DNA from: an uncultured Candidatus Entotheonella sp.
Lineage (GTDB): Bacteria; Tectomicrobia; Entotheonellia; Entotheonellales; Entotheonellaceae
Assembly: GCA_958295825.1 (NCBI GenBank)
Contig: OY282375.1
Coordinates: 2,403,489 to 2,467,488 of the forward strand
Direction of reading: 5' to 3'
Length of the DNA stretch: 64,000 nt
Part shown: in pieces, positions 28,795 through 37,925 of the stretch
Position numbering within the stretch: the stretch's first letter is position 1
Layout of the letters: each line of letters opens with the position of its first letter
The notes under the pieces: generated by a model
Seen by the model: only the letters and a program-made list of their open reading frames with translations
Databases searched by the model: none
What the model was told of the DNA's origin: nothing
Program-made: the position numbers and the translations under genes

Positions 28795-29298
28795 ATGCAG
28801 GACGTGTCGCGGCTTGGCCGGGCATTGGGATGGCTGGTTGCCGCCGCCAACGCGGTGTCGGCGGCCTTCGTGCTCCTGCTGATGATACTGGTGGTGGCCG
28901 ACATCACTGGGCGCTACGTATTCAACAGCCCGGTGCCCATGACCTACGAAGTCGGCTCCTTCATGCTGGTGTTCATCGTCTTCCTCGCCCTCGCCTCAAC
29001 GCAGCGAACGGGCGCCCACATCCGCGTCGAGTTCCTCACCCTGCGCCTGCCGCCGCGCGCCCGCATCTGTCTGGATATCCTGGCCTACTGCCTCGGCATC
29101 ATGGTGTACGCCACCATCCTGTGGCGCGGCTTCGGGTGGGCCTGGACCTCGTGGCTGGTCGGCGATTACGTCGCCGGACTGATCAACATCCCCCGCTACC
29201 CGTCGCAGTTCGTCGTGCCGCTCGGCGCCGCCGTTCTGTGCCTGCAGTTTGTCGCCGACGTAGGGCGGCGGCTCCAAGACCTCAAAAAGCAACCATAA
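28795..29298 (+). CDS. dctQ: TRAP transporter small membrane subunit
   Basis: 167 residues with four hydrophobic segments; DITGRYVFNSPVPMTYEVGS is the DctQ signature. 19 bases after dctP, GAAGGAGG upstream. Forms the membrane complex with DctM. Confidence 0.9.
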   Translation: MQDVSRLGRALGWLVAAANAVSAAFVLLLMILVVADITGRYVFNSPVPMTYEVGSFMLVFIVFLALASTQRTGAHIRVEFLTLRLPPRARICLDILAYCLGIMVYATILWRGFGWAWTSWLVGDYVAGLINIPRYPSQFVVPLGAAVLCLQFVADVGRRLQDLKKQP

Positions 29299-29308
29299 GG
29301 AGCACGGC

Positions 29309-30640
29309 GTGGATCCAATGGTATGGGGAATCGTCGGCTTCGTCGCGGTGCTGGTGCTGCTGGCGCTGGGGATTCACGTCGGCTTGTCGCTCGCCGTGGT
29401 GGGTTTCGTGGGTATCATCTGCATGACGGGCAGCGTCAAGTTCGGCTTGGGACTGCTGACCACGACGCCGTATGCCACCACTGCCTCGTTCGCCTTCACC
29501 GTTCTGCCCCTGTTCATCCTCATGGGACTGTTCGCCACCCACGCCGGGATGAGCAGCCGGGCCTTCGACGCGGCGTACAAATGGGTCGGGCGGCTACCAG
29601 GCGGCCTGGCCATCGCCACGACGTGGGCCAACGCCTTGTTCGGCGCCTGCACCGGCTCCAGCGTGGTGGCCTGCGCCGTGTTCACGCGCATCAGCCTGCC
29701 GGAAATGCGCAAGCGGGCGTACGACAAACGTTTCGCCTGCGGCACAATCGCGGCGGCGGGCATGCTGGGCATGCTCATACCACCCAGCGCGTTGATGGTG
29801 ATATACGGCATCCTGACCGAGCAATCGATCGGTATCCTGCTCATCGCCGGGGTCGGGCCCGGCGCCGTACTGACGGTGATCTTCACGTTGGGAATCGTGG
29901 TGTCGGCGCTGCTGCGGCCCCAATTGGCGCCGCGTTCCGAGGTGGTGGTGTCGTGGGCCGAGCGGTTGAAATCGCTCGGCGGCGTGTGGGGCATCATCGT
30001 CCTGGTAGCGGGCATTATCATCGGCATGTACATCGGCGTTTTCACCCCCACCGAGGCGGGCGCTGCCGGGGCTTTGGGCGCGCTGCTTCTGGCGCTGCTG
30101 TCGGGCGGCCTGACGTGGCGCAATTTTGCGGCGGCATTGAACGAGGCGGCGCAGACCACGGCACTGGTGTTCTTCATCCTCATCGGCGCCATGATTTTCG
30201 CCCGCTTCCTGGTATTTACCGGCCTGCCGAACGCCTTCGTCTCCTGGGTCACGAACGCCGGCATCCCACCGATGGCGGTGGTCGTGCTCTTCCTCGCCAT
30301 GTACTTCTTCCTCGGCATGTTCCAGGACTCCATCTCCATGATGTCCATCACCCTGCCGGTCGTGCACCCGATCATCGTGCAGTTGGGCATCGACCCCATA
30401 TACTTCGCCATGCTGGTCATCATGGCCATCGAGATCGGCCTGCTGACGCCGCCCGTCGGGCTGAACGTGTACACCGTGCGCTCCGTAGCGACCCAAATCC
30501 CGGAAGGTCAAGACGTCTCCCTGGACGACATCTTCCGGGGCATCCTGCCCTTTTTCTTCCTGGCCTTGGTAGCGCTGGTCATTCTGATTCTGTTCCCGCC
30601 GACCAGCACCTTCCTGCCCAGAGCCATGTTCGGGCAGTAG
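29309..30640 (+). CDS. dctM: TRAP transporter large membrane subunit
   Basis: 443 residues, about twelve hydrophobic segments. It starts at GTG 29309 with AAGGAG eight bases upstream. Signature segments are LFILMGLFATHAGMS, GACTGSSVVACAVFTRISLP, GMLGMLIPPSALMVIYGILT and LTPPVGLNVYTVRSV. The sodium-driven permease of the TRAP system. The TAG stop is two bases before a small gene that may be co-transcribed. Confidence 0.92.
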   Translation: MDPMVWGIVGFVAVLVLLALGIHVGLSLAVVGFVGIICMTGSVKFGLGLLTTTPYATTASFAFTVLPLFILMGLFATHAGMSSRAFDAAYKWVGRLPGGLAIATTWANALFGACTGSSVVACAVFTRISLPEMRKRAYDKRFACGTIAAAGMLGMLIPPSALMVIYGILTEQSIGILLIAGVGPGAVLTVIFTLGIVVSALLRPQLAPRSEVVVSWAERLKSLGGVWGIIVLVAGIIIGMYIGVFTPTEAGAAGALGALLLALLSGGLTWRNFAAALNEAAQTTALVFFILIGAMIFARFLVFTGLPNAFVSWVTNAGIPPMAVVVLFLAMYFFLGMFQDSISMMSITLPVVHPIIVQLGIDPIYFAMLVIMAIEIGLLTPPVGLNVYTVRSVATQIPEGQDVSLDDIFRGILPFFFLALVALVILILFPPTSTFLPRAMFGQ

Positions 30641-30642
30641 AC

Positions 30643-30873
30643 GTGGCCGATACGATCGATCACCCGAACAGATACATTCGTGAAGCGATTACATACGCGT
30701 TGGATAAAGGCTGGACACTGAGGAAATCTGGTCCACGTGCGCACATGTGGGGGCTATTGTATTGCCCTCAATCCGACCACACGGGTTGCGCCAGGGCAGC
30801 CTATTCAACTTCGAGGAACCCAGAGAATCATGCCAAGGACATTCGACGTGCGGTTGATCGCTGTACGCATTAG
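30643..30873 (+). CDS. Small protein, first gene of an uncharacterised two-gene cassette
   Basis: 76 residues from GTG 30643, in the order HPNRYIREAITYALDKGWTL, AHMWGLLYCPQSDHTGC, then YSTSRNPENHAKDIRRAVDR with a final CTH. I recall similar small proteins (W-G-x-L-Y-C-P, then S-T-x-R-N-P-x-N-H-A-x-x-I-R-R) encoded beside a partner like the one at 30908. A short basic domain with conserved Cys/His, perhaps an HicA-like or nucleic-acid-binding fold. Toxin-antitoxin role is inference. The gene begins two bases after dctM. Confidence 0.6.
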   Translation: MADTIDHPNRYIREAITYALDKGWTLRKSGPRAHMWGLLYCPQSDHTGCARAAYSTSRNPENHAKDIRRAVDRCTH

Positions 30874-30907
30874 ACCCTTGGAACGCAGCTATTTGAGGTC
30901 TGAAGCC

Positions 30908-31162
30908 ATGCAACAATACGATTTCACGCTGATTTTTGCAGAGTCCCTCGAATTGACTTCCGACCTTGCCGACGCACTGTATGCAGCAGGCTGTGACGAT
31001 GGAACGCCGGGAACCGCCAATGGCATGCTTTTCGTTGGCTTCCATCGTGAAGCAGCGACACTCGAGGATGCTATCTGTTCGGCCATTGAGGATGTCAGGA
31101 GGGCCGGCTACGCAGTCGCTCGAGTTGAGATGGAAGCTGGAACAATGGTCCGGGCGGGTTAA
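30908..31162 (+). CDS. Small protein, second gene of the two-gene cassette
   Basis: 84 residues from ATG 30908 (GAGG upstream). It reads MQQYDFTLIFAESLELTSDL, DALYAAGCDDGTPG, FVGFHREAATLEDAICSAIE and DVRRAGYAVARVEME. This ferredoxin-like N-terminal domain is known from small DNA-binding/antitoxin-like proteins that continue into a helix-turn-helix; here the HTH part is missing. 34 bases after its partner. Confidence 0.6.
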   Translation: MQQYDFTLIFAESLELTSDLADALYAAGCDDGTPGTANGMLFVGFHREAATLEDAICSAIEDVRRAGYAVARVEMEAGTMVRAG

Positions 31163-31214
31163 GGAAGGTCTGAACAAACTGCTGCACTATGAAGAGTCGA
31201 TCACTGTGTTGGTC

Positions 31215-31234
31215 ATTCCGGCGCACGCCGGAAT
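31215..31234. repeat. Interspersed palindrome ATTCCGGCGCACGCCGGAAT
   Basis: Perfect nine-base stem with a CA loop, in the setting GGTCATT...CCAG that is widespread as a short interspersed hairpin. May terminate the TRAP/cassette transcript. Confidence 0.7.
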
Positions 31235-31274
31235 CCAGCGACCTTGACCCCGAAAGACCTTCCAAAATGGTGGA

Positions 31275-32303
31275 TCAAGGCTTCGGAAGAATAGGCACGA
31301 TGCGAACAATCGCCGAAAACGTTGCATCCGGTGCAAGGACGATCACGCCTGCGGGGATGCCTCTCGCTTCCAGATTGATGGCGTCCGTTGGGCAGGTATA
31401 TGGCTCAAAGCAGATCGCGTCCCTGCCCGGGGGCGTATAGACAACCAGTTCCCGGAATGGCGCCCCCGATTCCATCACCAAGTCGTGTCCGGCATTCCGA
31501 TTTTCGATGACGCACCGGCTGACACCGTCCGCTTCTATCTGAACGTCCGTAAACACATGGTCGAGCGTCAATTCGGTGAACGGCTTGCCGTCCCGTAAGT
31601 CCAGGGCGCCGGCGGCTGCGAGGCGTCTGCCGGTCGGCACTGAATCTGCGTCCAGTTCCCAGTACGATGCGGCAGGGACTTTGATCAGTGCCGCAGTGGG
31701 GTTCGCATTAGGCGACAGACAAACGCGGAAATACGGGTGGATGCCGAATCCCATTGGCATATTCCGGCTACCGGTATTTTGAATCAAAACGCCCATCGAC
31801 AACGCGGCGTCTTTGAGCGTGTACGTGATCCTGATTTTGAACGGGAACGGATACTGGCGGCCGATATCCGCGAAATCGCACGAGTCGAGGGCGCACACCA
31901 ACGTCGCGCCGTTTTCGTCCGCTGTTTGGCTCTCTACTTCATACGGCCGGTTCAGTAGCAGCCCGTGGATCGAGGTCGGGGATTCGGGCGGTTTGTCAAA
32001 CTGGCAGGTCTCTCCCTCAAAGCGCCACGTACCGCCTCGGATGCGGTTCGGGAAGGGAAACAGGATCGGAATGCCGTAAATATCGGGATGTCCTTGCAAC
32101 GTCCTCAGATCGGGAGGCGCGTCGATCAGGTTCAGCCAGTTGTCCCCTTCAGAGCCAGACCCCGTGTCCGCCACCCGGAAGGCGTAGCAGTTGTTGCCAA
32201 GCCCCGGTGCAATTTCAGCGACAGCCTTCTGACTTTCTTGCAACACGTAAACCTGAAACCCATCGACCATGTTGATACCTGCCGAGTACATTGCCTGTTC
32301 CAT
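31275..32303 (-). CDS. Aldose 1-epimerase family protein
   Basis: 342 residues of the galactose mutarotase-like beta-sandwich: GIPILFPFPNRIRGGTWRFE, SIHGLLLNRPYEV (catalytic His), MPMGFGIHPYFRV (second His) and LDHVFTD. Interconverts anomers of a sugar, or acts on a hexose-6-phosphate. Stands alone. ATG 32303 is kept as start; GGAGGAAG lies just upstream. Confidence 0.85.
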   Translation of the reverse strand: MEQAMYSAGINMVDGFQVYVLQESQKAVAEIAPGLGNNCYAFRVADTGSGSEGDNWLNLIDAPPDLRTLQGHPDIYGIPILFPFPNRIRGGTWRFEGETCQFDKPPESPTSIHGLLLNRPYEVESQTADENGATLVCALDSCDFADIGRQYPFPFKIRITYTLKDAALSMGVLIQNTGSRNMPMGFGIHPYFRVCLSPNANPTAALIKVPAASYWELDADSVPTGRRLAAAGALDLRDGKPFTELTLDHVFTDVQIEADGVSRCVIENRNAGHDLVMESGAPFRELVVYTPPGRDAICFEPYTCPTDAINLEARGIPAGVIVLAPDATFSAIVRIVPILPKP

Positions 32304-32638
32304 CTTCCTCCTCCCTTCCCTATCGTTTCCCCTCGGTCAAGGCGATTCCATGGACCGGACAACCGTGACTTTTGCCATTGACGCATACCCGGTAAATCGG
32401 GTGTACTTTTCTCGCCGAGTTGTTCCGTTGTACAGAAAGACACGAGATGAACGATGCGCAGCGTGACCATTTGTCAAATTGTCAAAGGCTCTTGGCAACA
32501 TGCCCCAAGGCTTAGCGGTCGCTGCGCCCATCGCCTTGGCGACGGGCAAGTTGTCCGTACCGACGTATGCTGGCCGTATTGGCCGGCGTTGCGTGTATCT
32601 TTTATATTTCGCACTGGGCTCATAAGAGAGGTATCACC
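32304..32638. other. No recognisable gene
   Basis: Spacer before a frameshifted small membrane ORF. It probably contains the epimerase promoter. No motif found. Confidence 0.35.
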
Positions 32639-32757
32639 ATGAGGGACCTGGATATCATCGCTTAATCGCTTATATCTTCTGCGGTGTCGTGGCTCTTGGT
32701 GTCGTGTACACCATGATCGTCGACCGCAGGGCCCGCAAACGCAAGGCCAAGCACTGA
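32639..32757 (+). pseudogene. Tiny single-helix membrane protein, frameshifted
   Basis: GAGAGG precedes ATG 32639. The first frame gives MRDLDIIA and stops; one base away the frame continues LIAYIFCGVVALGVVYTMIV DRRARKRKAKH with a stop at 32755. One helix plus a basic tail resembles CcmD-like or respiratory accessory peptides, but I cannot assign it. Confidence 0.45.
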
Positions 32758-32846
32758 GCCTGCTTGCATCCAGAGAAGTTTGTAACCCCGCGCCGGAGGT
32801 GGCGAAGCATAGCGGCTATCCCCTGCGAACAAAAGGAGAATGACCC

Positions 32847-33599
32847 TTGAGCAATTACTCGGAGCTTGCCAACCAGTTGACAACCGCGTTGAAACTATCC
32901 CTGCCGCCCATTGCCGTGGCGTTCAGCAACGCCGCGCCCGCGGGCGTCCCGGCCTTTGACGGCACGGTGCCCGCCGGCTGCAGCTTCTGGCAGGAGGCGG
33001 CAACGCGCACGTTTGCGACCTCAGCAGCGGATCACGCCCTGTGCTCGATCGGCATCCACACGCACCACCTGACGCCGGCACCGGCGACGCATGCCGGCGA
33101 GTTGCAGGAAGCCTTGCAGGCCATGAGCGGGCTGGACTACGTACGCGCTGAGGAGGTGGCGGCGATACCGGTTTTGCAGCGTGAGGCGCAGCATGCGGTA
33201 TACGGACCGCTGGCGGACTTCCCGCTGACCGCGGAAATCGTGCTGCTGTTCGCGCACGCGCAGCAGGGGTTGATCCTCAGCGAGGCGGTGGCGCGGGTTG
33301 ACGAAGGCGTGCCGGCCGCCATGGGCCGCCCGGCGTGCGCCGTGGTGCCGCAGGTGGTCAATCAGGGACGGGCAGCCATGAGCCTGGGCTGCTGCGGCGC
33401 TCGCGCCTACCTGGACGCCATGTCAGACGACGTGGCCCTGTGGGCGCTGCCGGCGGACAAGCTGGACGCCTACTGCAAGGAGATCGGCATTCTGGCGAAC
33501 GCCAACACCATCCTCACGGTGTTTCACGAACGCCGCAGATCGGATGTCGAGGCGGGGCAGCGGCCAACCGTGCAGGCGTCCCTGGCGCGGCTGTCGTAA
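32847..33599 (+). CDS. DUF169 family protein
   Basis: 250 residues from TTG 32847, chosen because AGGAG lies nine bases upstream. DUF169 features: LSLPPIAVAFSNAAPAG, CSFWQEAATRTFATSA, DHALCSIGIHTHHL, MSLGCCGARAYLDAMSDDV. The several conserved cysteines suggest metal binding. Function of the family is not known. Confidence 0.8.
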   Translation: MSNYSELANQLTTALKLSLPPIAVAFSNAAPAGVPAFDGTVPAGCSFWQEAATRTFATSAADHALCSIGIHTHHLTPAPATHAGELQEALQAMSGLDYVRAEEVAAIPVLQREAQHAVYGPLADFPLTAEIVLLFAHAQQGLILSEAVARVDEGVPAAMGRPACAVVPQVVNQGRAAMSLGCCGARAYLDAMSDDVALWALPADKLDAYCKEIGILANANTILTVFHERRRSDVEAGQRPTVQASLARLS

Positions 33600-33702
33600 G
33601 AAGGTGCCGCCCCCGCTTGAACGACTCGACCCGGCGGGCCGCTTCGGGCGGGGGCTTCAGGGTAACAATACGCGGAAATAGCGGGCGACATGTCTGAAGG
33701 GC

Positions 33703-33990
33703 TTACACTCCTTCAACGGTGCTCATGATGGTGTCGGCGGACTGCTGACGAAGCTTGATGAGCGGCGCGTATTCGGAGGAATTGTAGAACCGGCGCACGT
33801 GGTCCATTGACGGAAATTCCAGCACGACGAGCCGCCCGACGTCCCACTCGCCCTCCAAGGTTTCAAATTTGCCGCCCCGCACCAAGTATTTGCCGCCATA
33901 CTGTTCCACCACCGCCGGAACCTGCTGGCTGTACTTGGCAAAGGTGTCGGGGTCGGTGATCTTCACTTGCGCAACAATGTAGGCCGCCAT
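33703..33990 (-). CDS. DUF1330 family protein, copy 1
   Basis: 95 residues, ferredoxin-like dimeric alpha-beta barrel: MAAYIVAQVKITDPDTFAKY, PAVVEQYGGKYLVRGGKFET, RLVVLEFPSMDHVRRFYNSS. AAGGAAGGGAG upstream. Small stand-alone domain of unknown role. 92 of 95 or so residues match copy 2. Confidence 0.85.
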   Translation of the reverse strand: MAAYIVAQVKITDPDTFAKYSQQVPAVVEQYGGKYLVRGGKFETLEGEWDVGRLVVLEFPSMDHVRRFYNSSEYAPLIKLRQQSADTIMSTVEGV

Positions 33991-34090
33991 GTGGCTCCCT
34001 TCCTTAATAATGGGCTTGAACGTGAATGCGAGGCGGTCATCATAGCGGGCGAGTCCCGGCAGGGTCAATCGCCCTTTTGCCCGTGCAGGG

Positions 34091-34113
34091 CGGATTAGCG
34101 GAGCGTCATCCGA
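34091..34113. repeat. Interspersed palindrome, diverged copy
   Basis: CGGATTAGCGGAGCGTCATC then CGA; one stem mismatch relative to 5640-5663. Confidence 0.7.
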
Positions 34114-34397
34114 TGATTCCTCAACGCTATCAGTAAGAGTCTGTTCCTAAAATCGTGAGCGGTCCCGACAGGTGGTATTCCGAGTTGGTTACAACCCCAC
34201 TTGGAGGGGACCACGTGCCTTGGAACAGGACCACTCGAAAGGATTCTAAACGTGACGGCGGACGCTACGAAAGCGACGTGACAGACGTTGTAAGAAGGTG
34301 TCGCCCCCGCTCGAACGATTTGGCCCGACGGGCCGTTTCAGGCGGGGGCTTCGGGGTAGCAATGTGCGGAAATGGCGGGCGGCATGTCTGAAGGGGC

Positions 34398-34685
34398 TTA
34401 CACCCCTTCAACGGTGCTCATGATGGTGTCGGCGGACTGCTGACGAAGCTTGATGAGCGGCGCGTATTCGGAGGAATTGTAGAACCGGCGCACGTGGTCC
34501 ATTGATGGAAATTCCATCACGACGAGCCGCCCGACGTCCCACTCACCCTCCAAGGTTTCAAATTTGCCGCCTTGCACCAGGTATTTGCCGCCGTACTGTT
34601 CCACCACCGCCGGAACCTGCTGGATGAACTTGGCAAAGGTGTCGGGGTCGGTAATCTTCACTTGTGCAACAACGTAGGCCGCCAT
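34398..34685 (-). CDS. DUF1330 family protein, copy 2
   Basis: 95 residues, nearly identical to copy 1; differences include FAKFIQQVPAV against FAKYSQQVPAV, KYLVQGG against KYLVRGG and VVMEFP against VVLEFP. Both copies are open, so the duplication is recent or both are maintained. Confidence 0.85.
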   Translation of the reverse strand: MAAYVVAQVKITDPDTFAKFIQQVPAVVEQYGGKYLVQGGKFETLEGEWDVGRLVVMEFPSMDHVRRFYNSSEYAPLIKLRQQSADTIMSTVEGV

Positions 34686-34784
34686 GTGGCTCCCTTCCTT
34701 AATAATGGGCTTGAACGTGAATGCGAGGCGGTCATCATAGCGGGCGAGCCCCGGCAGGGTCAATCGCCTCTTTGCCCGTACAGG

Positions 34785-34808
34785 TCGGATTAGCGAAGCG
34801 TAATCCGA
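34785..34808. repeat. Interspersed palindrome, perfect copy
   Basis: Identical to 5640-5663. It lies 46 bases before the molybdopterin oxidoreductase start. Confidence 0.75.
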
Positions 34809-34854
34809 TGATTCCCCAACGCCATCAGTAACATACCGCCAAGGAGACGCTCCC

Positions 34855-36984
34855 ATGCCGACCCACTCAGACACCGCGCCAACCTGGATACCCGGCGCTT
34901 GCCCGCACGACTGCCCCGACCGCTGCAGCTGGCAGGTCAAGATTGAAGACGGCGCGGCCGTCGAGCTGGTCGGCGACAAGCTGCAACCCTTCACGCGCGG
35001 CGTCCTGTGCGCCAAGGTCGACCACTACCTGGACCGTGTGTACAGCCCAGACCGCGTGCTCCATCCCCTGAAGCGCGTCGGCGCCAAGGGTGACGGCGAG
35101 TTTGAGCGCGTCGGCTGGGACGAGGCCATCGCCGACGTTGCCGCGCGCCTGCGCCGCCTCATCGACCGACACGGGGCTACCACGGTCCTGCCCTACAGCT
35201 ACATGGGCACGCAAGGCATCGTGCAGACCAGTTCGCTGGATCGCCGTTTTTTCGCCCGCCTCGGCGCCACCCGCCTGGAACGCAACATCTGCGCCAGCAC
35301 CGCCGGCCGCGGCATCGTGGCCACCCTCGGGGCCACCACCGGCATGCTGCCCGAGGACATCGCGCACAGCCGCCACATCATCCTGTGGGGCACCAACACG
35401 GTGGTGACCAATCTGCACCTGTGGCCGTTCATCCGCCAAGCCAGAGCCGCCGGCGCCACCGTGGTGGTGATCGACCCGCTCAGGACGCGAACCGCGGCGC
35501 AAGCCGACTGGCACCTGCGCCCCCTGCCGGGCACCGACGCCGCCCTGGCCCTGGGCATGATGCACGTCATCGTGAATGAGAAGCGTTACGACAAGGATTA
35601 CGTCGAGCGGCACACCCTGGGTTTCGACCGCTTATGCGCCCGGCTTGACGACTACCCGCCGGAGCGCGTCGCCGCTATCACCGACCTGCCGGCCGACGAC
35701 GTGGTGCGGCTGGCGCGCGCGTATGCCGATACCCAGCCGTCGGCCATACGGGTGCTGGTCGGCATGGAGCATCATGCCCACGGGGCCATGGCCTTTCGCA
35801 CCATCGCCTGCCTGCCGGCCCTGGTCGGCGCCTGGCGCCATCGCGGCGGCGGCATTGTGGATTTCACCGCCAAGCCGCACTACCAGGCACTGAACGTTGC
35901 CGGCGCCGAAAAGCGCAATCTTGAAGACCGCAGCATCCGGTCCGTCAACATGGTGCAGTTAGGTGAAGCGCTGACCAGCGAGGCGATGGCGCCGCCCATT
36001 CACGCCCTGATTGTCTACAACAGCAACCCGGCGGTCATCGCGCCCAATCTGAACCGGGTGCGCGCCGGCCTGGCCCGCGAAGACCTGTTCACGGTCGTCA
36101 ACGAGCAGTTCCTGACCGACACCGCGCGCTATGCCGATTATGTCTTCCCCGCCACCACGCAAGTCGAACACCTCGACCTGCTGTGGTCGTGGGGCCACAC
36201 CTACGTCACCCTGAACCGCCCCGCCATGGCGCCGCTCGGCGAGGCGGCGCCGAACACCGAATTCTTCCGCCGTCTGGCCGCCGCCCTCGACCTCCAGGAG
36301 GCGGACTTGTACGAATCCGACGCAAGCCTCGTCCGCACCGCCCTGGACAGCGACCATCCCTACCTGGACGGCGTCACCTTCGAGCGCCTGTGGGAGCACG
36401 GCTGGGCGCCGCTCAACCTGCCCGCCGACTGGCGTCCGTTTGCCAACGGCGACTTCCCCACGCCGTCCGGCAAGTGCGAGTTCTATGCCGAACACCTGCA
36501 GGCCGCCGGCCTGGATCCCCTGCCGACGTTCGAGCCTGCGAACGAAAGCCCCGCCGGCGACGCTGCGCTGGCCGCCCGTTTCCCACTACTGCTGATGACG
36601 CCCAAGACGCCCCTGCACTTCCTCAATTCGAGCTACGCCAACTTGCCCCGCCACCTGCGCGCCGAACCCGAGCCCAGGCTCGACATCCACCCCGCTGACG
36701 CCGCGTCGCGAGGCATTGCCGACGGCGACCCCGTTCGCGTTTTCAACGACCGCGGCGCCATCCACCTGCGCGCCCGCCTCGCCGACCGCGTGCGCCCCGG
36801 CGTCGTCGCCGTTCCCTTCGGCTGGTGGAAGGCCCACGCCCCTGCCGGCGCCCTCGCCAACACCCTCACCGCCGACGGCCTCAGCGACCTCGGCGGCGGC
36901 GGCGACTGGCACGATACGCTGGTGCAGGTGAGCCGGGACGAGGCATCACACACCGCGCCTTTGCGCAATGGACAAATGGGATAA
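34855..36984 (+). CDS. Molybdopterin-dependent oxidoreductase with N-terminal Fe-S site
   Basis: 709 residues of the DMSO-reductase superfamily. CPHDCPDRCSWQVKIEDG and VLCAKVDHYLDRVYSP give the four cysteines of the [4Fe-4S] site. Then LPYSYMGTQGIVQTSSLDRR, LWGTNTVVTNLHLWPFIRQA, VVVIDPLRTRTAAQADWHLR, YSPDRVLHPLKRVG, and the C-terminal molybdopterin dinucleotide domain (PADAASRGIADGDPVRVFND). No twin-arginine leader, so cytosolic. GGAGAC upstream of ATG 34855. Relatives act as anaerobic-type dehydrogenases or reductases; the substrate is unknown and no electron-transfer subunit is adjacent. Confidence 0.9.
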   Translation: MPTHSDTAPTWIPGACPHDCPDRCSWQVKIEDGAAVELVGDKLQPFTRGVLCAKVDHYLDRVYSPDRVLHPLKRVGAKGDGEFERVGWDEAIADVAARLRRLIDRHGATTVLPYSYMGTQGIVQTSSLDRRFFARLGATRLERNICASTAGRGIVATLGATTGMLPEDIAHSRHIILWGTNTVVTNLHLWPFIRQARAAGATVVVIDPLRTRTAAQADWHLRPLPGTDAALALGMMHVIVNEKRYDKDYVERHTLGFDRLCARLDDYPPERVAAITDLPADDVVRLARAYADTQPSAIRVLVGMEHHAHGAMAFRTIACLPALVGAWRHRGGGIVDFTAKPHYQALNVAGAEKRNLEDRSIRSVNMVQLGEALTSEAMAPPIHALIVYNSNPAVIAPNLNRVRAGLAREDLFTVVNEQFLTDTARYADYVFPATTQVEHLDLLWSWGHTYVTLNRPAMAPLGEAAPNTEFFRRLAAALDLQEADLYESDASLVRTALDSDHPYLDGVTFERLWEHGWAPLNLPADWRPFANGDFPTPSGKCEFYAEHLQAAGLDPLPTFEPANESPAGDAALAARFPLLLMTPKTPLHFLNSSYANLPRHLRAEPEPRLDIHPADAASRGIADGDPVRVFNDRGAIHLRARLADRVRPGVVAVPFGWWKAHAPAGALANTLTADGLSDLGGGGDWHDTLVQVSRDEASHTAPLRNGQMG

Positions 36985-37161
36985 CACTTGGTGGCGCAGT
37001 CAGGGTTAGATACGTGGCCGAACAGGGGACTTGTGCCATGACCGCGGCATGCGATCTCATAGAGACATCTTGACTTCAACAATACAAGACATCACGATGT
37101 CAAATGATTATCACTGGCGCCACACGTCACACAAGGCTTTGTACGTCCCAGGGAGGCGTGA

Positions 37162-37422
37162 ATGCGAACGACACTCACGTTAGACGATGACGTTGTCGAT
37201 TTTCTCAAGGAACAGTGCCGACTCCACAACAAACCATTCAAGCAGGTGGTAAACGAGGTACTGCGCCGCGGCATGACGCCGGCCTCCGAAGGGGCTAAGG
37301 CGCCCGAATTCCGGGTTGTCCCAAACCACAGCGGCCTCGTTCCCGGCATCGACCCGCAGAAGCTCAATCAACTCTACGATCAGCTCGAAGCCGAGGCATT
37401 CGTCGACCGGAGCACACCGTGA
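37162..37422 (+). CDS. vapB: VapB-type antitoxin
   Basis: 86 residues: ribbon-helix-helix N-terminus MRTTLTLDDDVVDFLKEQCR and a C-terminal toxin-binding tail. Overlaps the toxin start by 4 bases (GTGA). GGGAGGCG precedes ATG 37162. Confidence 0.85.
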   Translation: MRTTLTLDDDVVDFLKEQCRLHNKPFKQVVNEVLRRGMTPASEGAKAPEFRVVPNHSGLVPGIDPQKLNQLYDQLEAEAFVDRSTP

Positions 37423-37853
37423 TCGTACCGGACCTCAACCTGCTCATCTATGCCTACAACGATGGCGCGCCTTTTCACGAGGACGCCCGGAACTGGTGGG
37501 AAAGCCTGATCAACGGGAAAGAGCGAGTGGGGGTGCCGTGGGTCGTATTGGCGGGATTCGTACGCCTGATGACACATCCCAAGGTGTTGGCCTCACCCAT
37601 ATTTCCTGCGCAGGCCCTCGGTTACGTGAGGAATTGGTTTCACTATTCTCACGTCACCCCCATCAATCCTGGCGCCGAGCACCTGACTTACCTGCAGCGC
37701 AATCTCGAAGCCGCAGGTGTCGGCGCGCGTCTCGTGTCCGATGCCCACGTCGCCGCTTTAGCCATGGAATATCAGGCAGAGGTGCATTCGTTCGATACGG
37801 ACTTCAGCCGGTTCCCCGGCCTCCGCTGGCGCAACCCGATACGAACACGATAA
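37419..37853 (+). CDS. vapC: VapC-type PIN-domain toxin
   Basis: 144 residues from GTG 37419. PIN acidic residues: VPDLNLLIYAYNDG (first Asp), WWESLI, LVSDAHVAALAMEY (SDAH) and SFDTDFSRFPG (FDTDF). The group with TxxRxxTHP-like FVRLMTHPKVLASP is typical of TA-system VapC RNases. Complete, so the pair may be active. Confidence 0.88.
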   Translation: MIVPDLNLLIYAYNDGAPFHEDARNWWESLINGKERVGVPWVVLAGFVRLMTHPKVLASPIFPAQALGYVRNWFHYSHVTPINPGAEHLTYLQRNLEAAGVGARLVSDAHVAALAMEYQAEVHSFDTDFSRFPGLRWRNPIRTR

Positions 37854-37925
37854 CAGTCGTCGCATCTGATGTCGTGGTACTGCTCTGGCCCACGAAACCA
37901 ACCCATGAGTCCGGGTGCGGTTGCT

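Larger units (their letters stand above)
33597..34113. repeat. Direct tandem repeat, unit 1 (with DUF1330 gene)
   Basis: About 517 bp that recur at 34291-34808. The repeat includes a G/C-rich leader (AAGGTGCCGCCCCCGC), the DUF1330 gene, its upstream region and the interspersed palindrome. It begins at the stop codon of the DUF169 gene. Confidence 0.85.
34291..34808. repeat. Direct tandem repeat, unit 2 (with DUF1330 gene)
   Basis: Second copy of the 33597-34113 unit, separated by 177 bp of unrelated sequence (34114-34290) in which I see no gene. Confidence 0.85.

Noticed and set aside
28830..30873. Long plus-strand frames overlapping dctQ and dctM
   Set aside because: Arginine/histidine/proline-rich shadows of the TRAP genes; only the last part after 30643 is a real small gene.
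5694..34080. tRNA or rRNA genes
   Set aside because: I looked for cloverleaf arms with a conserved T-loop (GGTTCRA) and for conserved rRNA cores and found none that fold convincingly.
34785..34808. Palindromic repeats considered as a CRISPR array
   Set aside because: Only three dispersed copies, tens of kilobases apart in one case, no regular spacers and no cas genes.
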